The notes under the pieces: generated by a model
The model's input: the letters and a program-made list of their open reading frames with translations, nothing else
Databases searched by the model: none
What the model was told of the DNA's origin: nothing
Translations under genes and position numbers: made by a program
In this document: one piece after another, positions 1 through 11,470 of the stretch
Layout of the letters: each line of letters opens with the position of its first letter
How positions within the stretch are numbered: position 1 is the stretch's first letter
Source of the DNA: Ophioderma brevispina
Taxonomy: Eukaryota; Echinodermata; Ophiuroidea; Amphilepidida; Ophiodermatidae
DNA: 64,000 nt
Assembly: GCA_023653785.1 (NCBI GenBank)
Contig: JAMKCH010007177.1
Coordinates: 1-64,000 of the forward strand
Reading direction: 5' to 3'

Positions 1-191
1 TATATTTGAAGGGACGATGCATGCTGTGTATATATTTTTTTTCAGATGTTCAAGTCACCCTCGCAGTGGGGAGACTTGAAAACAGCATTGCATTTTGGGC
101 TGTTCTAATGTTATTCAAACCATATACGAATTGGGGATGCTGTGAACATTTGGGACTTTGTTAAAAACACAATAAACAACAACAGACAGAG

Positions 192-512
192 ATGCATGAT
201 GGTCGAGTAATTGTGGAGGGGTTTATGTCTGAAGACGTTACACGAGAAGGTGTGAAGGCCCAATTTAAAAAAAAAATCACTTTATACAGTGTGAAACAAC
301 TTTGTTTGCCCAAACAATACAAGAATAGATAGTATACAACAAGTCCAGTGCCCCAAGACTTGGGGAAAAACTATCATCTGAAATGGGAAACTGAAGAGGG
401 GTATCCAGTCGGTATAGGAAATTGTGATTCAAAGTCACCCCATCCGTCCTTTTTTCGTCAGTTTAGCCAATTGAAAAAGAAGAAAAGTCTCAAAAGTACA
501 TACTACTGCTGA
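192..512 (+). pseudogene. Unrecognised coding stretch with one in-frame stop
   Basis: From an ATG at 192 a single frame runs about 107 codons to a TGA at 510-512, broken only by a TAG at 330-332. The composition looks like protein rather than noise: charged, with segments such as VEGFMSEDVTREGVKAQF early and LGKNYHLKWETEEGYPVGIG after the stop. A pyrimidine run and AG precede an ATG at 46, in another frame, so an upstream exon border is possible but unproven. I do not recognise the family. It may be a decayed exon or part of a transposon ORF; the TAG could be a real inactivating change or a base error. Confidence 0.35.
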
Positions 513-720
513 TTGTTAACTATTGTATGCCTAATCAAAATATTTCTTTGATTGACAGTGTTCATGTAGCAAAATTTTTTTTTTAAGATTGTTGCCGTGT
601 AGAAAAATCATGATAAATTTGGCAAAACATGTTTAGGGCTGTAAAAAGGTACAGGCAAAACCTAGAGAAGTTTTGATGCCACTACCCTGGAACATATTCC
701 CCAAGAAAAAAATAACTTAC

Positions 721-801
721 CATCAAAGATAAGCAAGAAAACGGCTAAATAGTTGAACTATTCCAAAGTGTTCAAAGTCACATCGCTGTTCAAAGTCACC
801 C
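721..801 (+). repeat. Dispersed repeat, copy 1 (partner at 58321)
   Basis: The stretch AAAGATAAGCAAGAAAA followed by TCCAAAGTGTTCAAAGTCAC recurs at 58321-58401 in the same orientation with about 80-85% identity by eye. The phrase 'TTCAAAGTCACCC' is also seen near 435 and 788. No terminal structure is visible, so only the shared core is annotated. Confidence 0.6.
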
Positions 802-1002
802 TTAAAGATTTAAGGACTTTAATTTTTTAATTAGTAAAATATCTTGGTTTTTTTTCACTTCTGTTATGTCCGTCAAGGGGAGGGGGGTTCCTAGGGACCC
901 CACCTATTATTCTAATGAAGCCGTGGCGGATTTAAATTTTTGTTGTTAATCAGGAGAAGCGTATTCATAACTCGAAAGACAATTAGCAAAAACTCTGAAA
1001 CA

Positions 1003-2555
1003 TTTTATTGCGTAACCGAGAATCGCAAAAAAAAAATCAAATGGTGGGTACTATGGAAAACCCCCGACCCCACCCCGTGGAAACCCACCCCCCCCTTGGG
1101 CACTTAATTGTTAAAATCCCGAAATGTCCATTTTGCCACTCTTTCAAAAATCACGGAGCATATCCCTGTCTTGGGTTTACGGGGAAAGTGTCTGCTAGAT
1201 CTAACAGCACAAATCCGCTTACCACCTCCATTTTTGGCGGTGATTGGTCAGATTGTCTAGTCATTTTCCTCTCGGACGCAAGGGATATAGAACCCGAGCC
1301 ATATTTCCTTCCTCCTCTTTCATTTTATTCTTCAAAGAGAAATTGAAACTATTACAAACTAGAACGATATCCTATTGAAAACCAAAACCTTTGAAAACAC
1401 AAGGTATTCATTATTCCATAGCAAATGGTAAGTTTGAAGTTTTTTCGAGTGATATTTTTTTTTTTTTTTTATAAGTAACGGTTAATTTTCTTTCTTGTAC
1501 GGCATCATATTTATTTATATAATGTTAACTTTTCATTATAATCAGTAAATTGCGTAACCGAGAAAATCCAAAAAAAATAAATGTTGGGTATCTATGGGAA
1601 ACCCCCCCCCCCCCCTTGGGCCACTTAAGTGTTTAAATACCGAAATGCCTTTTGCCATCTTTTTCAAAAAATCACGGAGCATATCTGTCTGGGTTTCGGG
1701 GAAGTGCTGCTGAGATCTAACAGCAACAAATACCGCCCTACCTCCATTTTGGGCGGTGATTGTCCGATCTGTCATTTTCCTCTAGGGACGCTAAGGGATA
1801 TAGAACCCGATGCCATATTCGTCTCCTCTTTAACTTATTTTCTTCAAAGAGAATTGAAAACTATTACAAACTAGAAAAGATATCCTATTGGAAAAAACAG
1901 TATTCATTATCCATAGCAAATGGTAAGTTTGGAAGGTTTTTTCGAGTGATATTTTTTTTCTTTATAAGGAACGTTAATTTTTTTGTCTTAGACGGATACA
2001 ATATTAATTCTGATCATAATGTTATTTGTTCATTATAATCCGTAGTAATTGAGTAACCGAGAAATCGCAAAAAAACAAAAGTTGGGTACTATGGAAAACC
2101 CCCCCAACCTTGGGCACTTAAGTGTTAAATCCCGAAATGCCATTTTGCCACTTTTCAAAAAATCACGGTAGCATATCCATGTCTGTGTTACGGGGAAAGT
2201 GCTTCTAGATCAACAGCACAAATACCGCTACCTACATTTTTGGCGGTGATTGTCAGAGTGCTGGTTATTTTTCCTTAGGGGACGCAAGGATATAGAACCC
2301 GATGCCATATTCCTCCTCTTTCACTTATTATCTTCAAAGAGGAAATGAAAAAACTCTTACAAACTAGCAAAAGATATCTTACTGAAAAACACAAGGTATT
2401 CATTATTCCATAGCAAATGGTAAGTTTGGAAGGGTTATTTCGAGTGATATTTTTTTTCTCCTCCCCCTTTTAAGGAACGTAATTTTTTTTTTTTTTTTTT
2501 TTTTTTTTTTCTTAGCGCAGACAATATTTATTTATATAATGTTATTTTCATTAAA
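1003..2555 (+). repeat. Three-copy tandem repeat, ~500 bp unit
   Basis: Three head-to-tail units (about 1003-1548, 1549-2047 and 2048-2555). Each opens with 'TTGCGTAACCGAGAAATCGC' or a variant, then has 'GGGTACTATGGAAAACCCCC', 'TTGGGCACTTAAGTG', 'ATATAGAACCCGATGCCATAT', a copy of 'CCATAGCAAATGGTAAGTTT' and a poly-T run. The copies differ by substitutions and many one-base indels, mostly in homopolymers. Open frames of 75-112 codons inside are short, differ between copies and match no family I know. The repeated AATGGTAAGT looks like a 5' splice site, but no exon can be supported. Confidence 0.85.
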
Positions 2556-4296
2556 AAAAGCAAAAAATATTTTTGTTTTTTTTTTTTTTTTTTTTTTCTA
2601 TGGTTGAAATTGCTTAATGGATATTTTTGTTGCATGAAGAAGTGTGTAAAGCCGTTGCTTGTGAATAAATACAAAAGCCCGTTTGATAATATTCTAACAA
2701 CGTTGACTCTAATCGCAATATGATATACGATATAGAAATAGTGAATTATCAATGCATTAATTGAAATAAAAAATATTTACGTGGCGGTTATTTAACCAGG
2801 CCGTCAACGAAAAAAAAATTAGGACCAAAATGGCCCTTTCATGTTTCAATCAATCAATTGGGCGATTGCGATGGATCAACCGAGCACTGAAACTTATTAA
2901 AATGCATAAAAGCAAGTAAACAAATAAACAAAAGCTTCTACAGAAGTGAGTGTAATGACCCTCATGGTACCAACCATATTGCATACATTAAAGGAATATA
3001 TCTTTATCATAGAAACTTGTTTTTTAGTTTGTAATTCCCGATTTCCATCCTTGGTCAGAAAGGTTGTTAGCCGAGACCCGATCGCACTATTGATCTTTTG
3101 GTCCCACGAGCAGACCCACCAATTCCGGTAGACGGTCATTACGGCAGTGCGGAATGTGTGTAGTCTGTGTCACAGACTCCGAAAAATTTATCTAAATTAG
3201 CAACTGCGCGAGCGATCAACGGTATCAGTCCGTCATAGCGAAGGCATGCAAATGAAAACTAAATCTCAAGTATCTCCGGAAAACGAAGGGGTTCTATGAG
3301 TTTTGCATCAGAGCGTCCGTACTATGTTTTGTTTAAATATGTACCGTATTGGGTCTGAACCTATAGAACATAGTGAGAAAATTGTCTCTCTGGAAAAAGC
3401 AAAGTTACAGCGTGCCTCCAATCATGACCATTCTGATTAAAAATGAAGAAACAGGAAAGTTGCCATCGATGCACTTTGTTACGGAGCTTGTTAGTGATGC
3501 CTAGATATACATTTTGTCCTTCATAAAGCTACAAAGAGGATATACGAGGCAGCACTTTATAACAATAGAAAACCAACCTATAGCTTATTGCTTGATGTGT
3601 GCAATCATTGCTAAGTATTTGGATATATAACCGTCTTTACACCAAGCGGACTCTGGAATACAACACAATGGTCCGCATCTTTATGATAAAGCATGACCCA
3701 TGACCGTGATTTATGATATAGTTTTACAGCCATAGGATACTGGTCGATCCTGTGCAAAACAAATGATGATTAGACTGTAGGAATCAAGTTGCATTGGTAA
3801 TGTCATGTGTGGAGGTTTGAAATGATATTAATTTGAGACAGATCCTTCGCCGGTAATCTACGTGCACATGCTAAATATTTTTTTTTTTTTTTTTTGTTCT
3901 TTTCTTTGAAAGTACCTTCCTGGTGAGGTATAATTTGTGTCGTATAATGTTTATTCATCCAGAATTATTTTTAGTAAAATGTGTTTGCTTCAGTTTGTTT
4001 CGATATTGACAAATAAAGGAGGGAGTGATAGAGTACACCTTATAAATATTCATGAGATAATAGGAATAAGTCTTTCATTCATTGGTTAATTGCGCTGGAC
4101 ACAGGGATGAAATTGAGCTATCTGGAGAATTTGAGCTGGGCGGGGGGGGCTATTTCCCCTGCGGTATTTTTTACTACTTTCCTTAAATAATAGTACTCAG
4201 AGGCAAAAGTATCCATGTTGCTTAAGTAACGCATTTTAGTTATTACGGCTCTCCAAGAAAGAAGGAACTTGACTCCGTTGTTACAAAAACAACAAA
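2556..4296. other. No gene seen
   Basis: AT-rich non-coding sequence with poly-T runs near 2577-2597 and 3879-3896. Open frames are short and compositionally random. No splice-bounded exon, TIR or RNA gene was found. Confidence 0.5.
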
Positions 4297-4359
4297 ATGG
4301 CCGCCGCCAGTAGTCGGTTAGAGTCTGACAGACGAGAAATTGCTGCGTTAACAAAATAA
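4297..4359 (+). other. Short ATG-initiated ORF in a first-exon-like context
   Basis: AACAAAATGGCCGCCGCC gives a favourable start context and a 20-residue peptide beginning MAAASSRLESDRREIAALTK, then TAA. The local GC rise and start context resemble a first coding exon, but there is no good donor before the stop and no recognisable downstream partner. 'CAAAATGGCGGCC'-like phrases also occur in dispersed repeats at 10686 and 63715, so this may be repeat-derived. Confidence 0.2.
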
Positions 4360-4659
4360 GATGCACCAAAAAACACGCGACTCGTCCGGAAGGCTGTGAA
4401 TAGTTTTTCAGACTAGGTACAGGAAAAAGAAATTCTCTTTCGGAAGCTGAAGTGCTAAATTGTGCCGACTTCGCGAGTTGTTGGGTGATTTTCAGTAATG
4501 ATGAGCAGGTTCGGAAGGGATGGCGAATTTTTTAAAAGCCAAGTTACACTTACAGTCAACACGATAGTTAAAATCCTTATGCCCCATTATCCATAAATAT
4601 GATAAGTGTAATAAAACAAAAATACGACTGCTATGTCGGGGAAAGAGTGACCAAACGAG

Positions 4660-4738
4660 TTTCCCTCGGTATGGCTACAGGCCTACACCCTCACCCTTGG
4701 GTTCGGGGTGGTAGGCATGTAGCCAGTTACTCGGGAAA
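4660..4738. repeat. 79 bp hairpin (inverted repeat)
   Basis: Left arm TTTCCCTCGGTATGGCTACA followed by GGCCTACACCC pairs with the right arm (GGTGGTAGGCATGTAGCC, then AGTTACTCGGGAAA), with a loop of only a few bases. Pairing is roughly 80% over ~37 bp arms. It could be a tiny foldback element or a small-RNA-like hairpin; the sequence alone does not decide. Confidence 0.6.
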
Positions 4739-5952
4739 ATAAATTGCACTATTTCCCCTCCAACATGTAGTATTGGTATTATATGCACTTAGAATATTCA
4801 TTCACAATGTCGTTCTATGTTTGTGAGTCCTTAAAGTGTTTGGATGGGTCTTTGAAAAGTTGGTGGTACGTGGGATTGATTATTTTACTCCATGATTTCA
4901 GGTAATGAGTTCACATGAAAAGTCCTAATGCATGATGCAAGCAGGGAGATAGTCTGGGATTTCACTCTTAATTAAATTTGTCAAATTTCCGTGTCATTAT
5001 TTTTTTTTGACACTGTGTTGTGTCGAGTGACAATTTATTGGTCGTTGGAGGTGGAAAAGGTGAAACTTCTTTTCGAAGCGAAATAAATCAGGTATCTTTA
5101 ACAAACTTTCACTTCCAACATCAAACCGCAGCGGATGTGATTGTTGTCACTGTTTATCGCAAATCTTGCGATTGTGATTGGCCACCCGACTGTATAATTG
5201 ATCATGTGATCTTAAGACCGCGAACACCACGGTTTATATGTTTGACGAGGAAATAAAAAAAAAAAAAAAAAAAAAAACACCTTATGGCACTTGTTAGTGA
5301 AAGCAATGCAGCTGCATTATCACGCTTTATGAGACAATACTGTGTTCCATTTACTGATTTGCATTGAGTAGTTCATGGATATAAAATGATACACACTTCC
5401 CAAATTTGCATCGTGAGTATATTTTCTTTTGGGTGTCAAAATTCCCGATGATTTTGAAACCTCCCCGAGTGTTAATATTTGACACAGAAATCGTATTCAA
5501 TTTGACACGGAAAATTATTCAGTTTGAAATGATGGGTGTCTATTCCGATTCTTTTACACAAAAAAATGTTCATTTTGACTCGGATTTTTTAGTGATTCTA
5601 ACCAGTTTCTGTGCATTTCATCGACAACATTTCCCGTGTCGTTTTGACAATAATTGGGGTTTCCGGCGGATAATTTTCCGTGTCAATTTGACAACTTTTG
5701 TGTCAAATTTAACCAATTAGAATAAGAGGGTTGTTTGAAGACGTTTGGCTCATTTGAGGAGTGATAACGAAAATACGCTGCCTAATTTCAGTCCACACTT
5801 GCCAAATAAATTTTCACGAGGATATTTGAATGACAATGCTATTTGATGTGCCTATCTGTCAGGTTATGCACCATGCAGTCGTCACTTGGGATACATATTT
5901 AAGAATAATAAAGAAACATAGACCACCCAAAACACCCACCCACCCACTCCAA
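4739..5952. other. No gene; poly-A run and scattered TTTGACAC motif
   Basis: A 78-codon open frame (5020-5256) ends just before a ~22 bp A run at 5257-5278, which could be the tail of a retroposed copy, but no known sequence precedes it. Between 5430 and 5710 the motif TTTGACAC/GTGTCAA recurs about ten times at irregular spacing, giving an accidental 104-codon frame. I see no supported gene. Confidence 0.4.
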
Positions 5953-5998
5953 ACACACACACACACATACACACAGACACACACACACACACACACCA
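5953..5998. repeat. (CA)n microsatellite
   Basis: A run of ACACAC interrupted by single T and G bases. Confidence 0.95.
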
Positions 5999-7224
5999 GG
6001 ACGAATTCATTTGCGTTTAACGAGTATGCCAAAACGTAAACACGTAAACAAAAATCATGGGCACAAAGAGATCCCTCAGTATAGACTAAAGTGTAAAGAT
6101 TAAGGGGTTTAAATTTTTTTTAAATAAATTATATTATAGGAAAAAGTGTTTAATTTTTTTTTATGAAAAACTCTTGTTGATATCCAAATCGTGTTGTAGT
6201 TAAGCTTATAAAGGACAATACAGTATAAGAAAAAATAAATAGTGAACACAAGGCAAATATGACATATGGACAGAATTACAAAAACAAGGCAATATTATGT
6301 AAAGGAAGAATAAAGTAACAACTCGGGAATAAGCTTACTTATCTAAGGCTTCGCTGGACCGTGTTAGATACCTCAACCGGTATTGTGGTAGGCATAAGAG
6401 GGTCTGGAAATCCAATGCAAAATGAGTGTTTTTAAAAAAAAAAATATTCAGCCTGACCTAGTATTGTCAATGTAGATGCATCTGGCGTGATGTATGAACC
6501 CAACAGGTGATCAAAATGGCAACAGCAATCATACTGAAAATGGAATTAGTAAGACTGAAGTGTTGTTCAAGTAAAACGTTGCTTGAATGTCATACGGGAA
6601 TCATACCGGTTTCAAGAGTAGGGTTGTATGAGGGGTTTAACGGGTTGTAGTATTAGAATACTGCACAGGCTAAAGGTAGGGACCTATCTATCAAGACATA
6701 TGGGACGTTAAGAGCTTGTCCAACTAAGCTGAGCAGATGAAGCAGATATCGCCAATTAAGATATCAAATTTCTCACGCCTGAGTCTATCCAAATGTTCCT
6801 ATTAAAGAGTACAGACTGCATTGATCTCTCATCCAGTTGAAACCAAAGTGGTACAGCGGTGAATTGACTGATGCCGTGACAACAAATCTTCTCATCTGAG
6901 ATAACTAGCAGTGAGATTAGAAAATAAATTATCCCACTCCTCCACGCGTGAAGGAATTATCAAAGTCACAAAATCAAAGAGGTGATTCCCTCTCTTCTCA
7001 TACATGTTCACTGACGGACACAGTAAACATTATGTCCGTTGAGCCAGTGCTTCACCGATCCGCTGAAGTATGAGATAATGTTCAACACAAGCCTCGCTAA
7101 GTACTAGTATTTGGCCGAAATAGCTGGGGCACCACACCGTGATTGAATTATTAAATGAGGAAAATTCTTTAGATAACTGTTGCGAGCTTCATTTTAAAGA
7201 AGGAGCAATATCCAGGGTGAAAGT
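5999..7224. other. No gene seen
   Basis: Unique-looking sequence with no long frame and no recognised repeat ends. The segment from about 6880 leads into the dispersed repeat below, whose outer limit is not visible. Confidence 0.4.
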
Positions 7225-7370
7225 TAGATATGTCCGCGGGAGCCACAAGTCCGGCTCCATAGACGGGGGGATAATCGAATAAAGCTTGACTCTACTGTTG
7301 CGTTAAGAGTCAACTGAATCGAGTGTCTATTTCACAATTGTGCCCGGACTATGAGTACGCCCCGGGACAA
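7225..7370 (-). repeat. Dispersed repeat family R1, copy 1
   Basis: Its reverse complement carries GGCGTACTCATAGTCCGGGC, CACTCGATTCAGTTGACTC and GTCTATGGAGCCGGACTTG. These blocks recur in the same order at 47515-47690 and 49115-49300 on the plus strand and partly at 52660-52760 on the minus strand. The copies show no TIR or target duplication I can define. Probably the body of a non-autonomous element. Confidence 0.75.
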
Positions 7371-8889
7371 ATAATTACTTCTACACCGGTTTAGAATGAT
7401 TAGTGACAAGTAAGCACAGTGCAAGCTATTGGTTAGTATGTGGGTTGACTTTGAACTTGGATGTTTACTCTGTAAAAATGACATGGTCATAGGGAGTTTC
7501 CGCAGCAACCAATCGAGCGCCCGATACACTCATCTTAATCATGTATTGCATATAATATAATATGGCCCCTTGGCCTCTGTGTCACAAATCCAGGCGCGTA
7601 GCCAGCCGGTGGGATTCAAGCGAACAATTTTCAGGTGAGGTGCGGAGTAGGTTGCACCAATGTCCCGTCGCGGAAGGCTGATATAAATGAAATCAATCTT
7701 CATGATTCACTTATTTTTTTTTGTTTTTACGGGGCAGTCTGTCCCTCTCTGCCCCACCGAGCTGCTAACGCCGGTATGACGGATGTTGAGAAGAATCTAT
7801 TTGGAGTTTGTTTACAAATGACGGATGCTAAGCCCCGTAACAAAAGTATTTAATACATTTCTTAGAATGATATTTTAATTATACTTTTAATCAAGCTAAT
7901 CTTATTAAATTATTACAAAATAACAATTACTTTTAAGTAGATAACACCAGATGTCATTCAATTGGGAACAACCGGTAATTTGGGACCCGAATTCAACGCG
8001 GTTTGCTGCTTTGGAAAGCTAATAAAATACTTTAATGTGTATAATAATTGCATAAACTTGTTAACGACCTGAAATTGGGGCGCTTTAGTGTAATTTGTTT
8101 GGGCAAGGGACCACTCTGTATTTTTCAAGCGTTTCATGTATAAAGACATTACAATAGAAGATTCCAATAATGATCTAATTTTAAAATAATTCATCAATAA
8201 TTAAGGAAGGACGAGGTCTGACTGGCATCAGCAGACGTCATCACGTACATGGCTGTTTCTTACTCGCGTGGTAGGCCTATACTGCGCAGCTAGCACCGTT
8301 GTTACCGCGGCAACTACTGCCACAGACACACTGGGCTTAATTCAAGGCAGTAGCTGAAAGGAAGACAGGGCTTCCAAAGTACACAGTTATTAGCTATATA
8401 ATGATGTGGCGACTATACAGTCCTACCCCAATGTGCATTTGGTGTAGACAGTACCGTAGTAGATCCATGAAGCTATAAGCTTGGGCTCTGTTTAGCATTT
8501 TTGGATATTCTTTAGAAAAATCATTACGAAATTAGAATCGAGCATCTCAAACCCCTCATATTCTCCCACATCTAACAAAAATACCAAATTAATGCAAAAA
8601 ACATCTAAAAACAAAATTGCCATGAGAAATACCGCGCGGCGTCTTCATATTTACAAATTTTATTTTTCTCTCCTCTGATTTTTCCCGTGTTCAGATATTG
8701 TTATCCGTTCGTTCGTCTCCCAAACCTTCTGGGCTGACGGTCTATATATGGGTATATGGCTGAGTGAGTTACAATAGACAAATAGATCTTACCAACTGCT
8801 CAAGTTTCTAGAATCCCCATATTTAAAACAAATCAGCTATGGTGATGGAAAATACCAAAGCAGAAACCGAGTATTTTTACACGGAGACT
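7371..8889. other. No gene seen
   Basis: Contains a slightly GC-richer patch at 8210-8400 with no open frame of note. Nothing else could be supported. Confidence 0.4.
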
Positions 8890-8990
8890 GCTCTAAAAAT
8901 CGGTTTGCATAGTATTTCTCATTAGATTAAGACTACTTATGAAACGGTTACACTTGGTTCGAATCCTCCTTGAAATCTTTCTTCAATTTA
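8890..8990 (+). mobile_element. SINE-like tRNA-derived head
   Basis: The segment aligns by eye with 48915-48990. Both carry a tRNA-like body that includes ATTAGATTAAGACTAC (or its GAGAC variant) and ends in a Pol III B-box-like GGTTCGAATCC. An A-box is only weakly visible. Confidence 0.5.
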
Positions 8991-9399
8991 TAATTCTTAT
9001 ATTTTAGATTAAGGGAAGTAAGAAGCAAAACTATTAACCTGGCGCATTAAAACATCTCAGTATATGAAGCATCAGTATATGAGGCTAGCTTATGCTCCAA
9101 CATATCGCTCGCTGCATATACTACTGTGTGGAAACTGGCGCATGCGCTGTTAATTGAACGACAAAATATACAGGAGTTTCGCTGTTATTAGGAAATTTTG
9201 TAATGTTTAACCCTCAAACAATGCGTTTAATATCATATACATTTAACTTGGAATTAAAATCGCATTATACACTTTATATAACCAAATTCATTAGCAATAT
9301 AATTAAGCAACCCTAATTTAAAAAAAAATAATTTGTCTTAAATAGCAACATCGGGTGATACGCGTTTTATTTTGGAAGGTGGCGAGCAATTTTGTGACA

Positions 9400-9580
9400 G
9401 CGATGGAGTCCGTGATGACAAGGTCGCGGATTCGAACCAAGTCGGATCCAGCGTCTTGTGTCCTTTAAACAAAGGCACTTTATCTGGGCTTGATTCTCCC
9501 CACGGGAGTTTTGGATGGGCATCGGCGTATGCTTGGGAGGTGAAAAAGACTCGGTGTGGAGAAAGAGTGGCCCCCCCTAT
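9400..9580 (+). mobile_element. tRNA-derived SINE fragment
   Basis: A B-box-like GCGGATTCGAACC at 9426-9438 is followed by GCGTCTTGTGTCCTTTAAAC, AAGGCACTTTATCTG and a diverged 3' body. A tRNA-type head followed by 'TGTGTCCTT...AAGGCACTT' resembles a central domain shared by several animal SINE families. I believe this is the Nin-type domain, but I could not compare it with a reference. No target duplication seen. Confidence 0.6.
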
Positions 9581-10189
9581 CCCCAACAACAAACTTTAAC
9601 TAGCGTATCTGAAACCTAAAATCAAAGGGAGTGGTCGTTGCGGACAATTAAATTCAAATCCTTCAAATCCCTTCAAAAGCCCTAATGTAAATTCAAATCG
9701 AAAATCTCTGAATCTAGAAACTGAAACTAGTCCCTCACGAAACCCCCTCCAGTCCAGTGTATTAGTATCAAACCTATTTACTTAGAAAATACGTTTTGAC
9801 CTCTGTAGATTGCCACATCACAATTCTACTGGGATTATGTGCAAAGAACTATAGCACAGACAGATAAAGTTCGTACTTCCATGATGTCGTACGCATATGT
9901 GGACTCAATTTGGTAGCAGTGTTTAGAGCCGGGAGTAGGCATATATATCAGGTTAGTAAGTTATTACACATGTTAAAAAAACCAAGCGTTTTGACTGGCA
10001 GCTGGACTCACCAACGTGTTCACGTGAATAATTGGAGCCGAAAATACGAGACCATTGCAGGGAACGTAAATAACGAAGTGGAATCTCAGCTCAAAAGTTA
10101 TTGTTGGTTTTTTATTGTTTTAACAAATTTTATGGGTTTTTTTTTTTTTTTTTTTTAAGTTTTAATTGTAGATGGCTTTTCACTCCAAA

Positions 10190-10900
10190 TTCCCCATCTG
10201 TAAAGTTTCGCGCCGACATTTCACCCTGACGTTGAAGCGAGAGCTAAAAACGTAAGCCCCATGGAGTACTCTGTAACAATTAATATTGGTCGACTAAAAT
10301 GGGGCACATTTTCGCCTCAAACTTCCAAACAAATATCCTTTGGGATCTAAGATTTCACAGGGTAAATGAGAAAAAGAGTAGCTTTCTTTTGATACCCAAA
10401 TGTTGACCACTTCCGTAAAATCTGGAGCTTCTGGGGACGAGGGCTATTAGTGATCGGTCATGGAACTTTAGACTTAAACGTTAATTACCATCTTCTGGAC
10501 CAAACTTTCACGTTGTAGCTGTGGAAAACAATACAAATAGGTCATGAGCCCATAACGAAACCCTGCACCCCCCGGGGATGTTTGGGACCACTATTTTTGG
10601 AAAAACCTTATACATATAGCTATCAAATCAGGTTGTCTGCAAAAATCCCCATCCTGGGTTAAAGCGTGAGGGCGCTTTTTTTCAAAATGGCGGCGAATAT
10701 TCACTTAATGCCCTTTTTTGACATATATCTTTATTTGTGAAGCCAATTCTGCACTATGTGACTACTTAGTAGCACAAACCAACACCAAGGAATAGTTGAA
10801 CCCCTTTTGGCATGCCTTAACTGCTCTAGCGGGGCGAGATATTTCAAAATGGCCACCAAAACAATGGAACACCGTGTATTTACACGCTTAATTCCTCTTT
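10190..10900 (+). repeat. Dispersed repeat family R2, copy 1
   Basis: Blocks such as CACCCCCCGGGGATGTTTGG, AAATCCCCATCCTGGGTTAA and GAGGGCGCTTTTTTTCAAAA recur, inverted and diverged, at 15950-16120. The outer limits are approximate and no TIRs are seen. 'CAAAATGGCGGC' and 'CAAAATGGCCACC' belong to this repeat and should not be read as gene starts. Confidence 0.6.
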
Positions 10901-11239
10901 AAAGGCAAAAGTCGGTGTAACCTATATTATACTTTGTCATGCACCTGTGGGATAGTTTGAGTTAAAGTTAAACAAAAACTTAAAATGAAGAAGTTAGCCT
11001 TTCAAGTATATTATATAGAGGGCGAGCTTTATGTAAAATTGGTCTATGACTTACTATATACTAGGCCACAACCACAGCCTCCTAATCACTGATCACCTTG
11101 AATCCGCATAACCATGGTTTCTTGAGTTTGATGTGTGTTGACGCATGGTTATTAAGTGAACAACAAGCTTCTTACTCCGCCTGACTGCGAGAGCTTGGGC
11201 AAGGAGTGTACGAGTAGCGACGCAACCAAACGCGTCCAC

Positions 11240-11470
11240 CTAAGTTGCTGTTGTTAAGAAATAATAACGTACTTTAACAGACAGGGTGCTGGTTGTTGGG
11301 TATAGTGGGTCAGGGAATTGAACGCCCCGGGGAGCATGCTCATGCCTTTCCTGTTTCAGGCCTTCTGTGCCGGTACTGCTGAGAATGCGGGAGCCTGTCG
11401 TTTTGTCAAAGACAATCTTGGAATGGCACCAGGATGCAGATGTAAAAGGGAGACTCAAAGGGCCTTAGAT
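11240..11470 (+). pseudogene. LINE A reverse-transcriptase fragment (5' part)
   Basis: This stretch is homologous at DNA level to 55120-55230 in reverse complement, which lies inside the RT of LINE D. Shared blocks include AAAACGACAGG and GAGCA(T/C)GCTCCC. In LINE D this region follows the YDTVNHR RT motif. The coding frame here is destroyed. LINE A resumes at 12330 after an inserted minisatellite-bearing segment. Confidence 0.6.

Noticed and set aside
9338..9599. Frames on both strands over 250 bp
   Set aside because: Both fall inside a SINE with a Pol III B-box.
10683..10870. ATGGCGGCG / ATGGCCACC as gene starts
   Set aside because: Part of dispersed repeat R2, also present inverted near 15965; frames are short.
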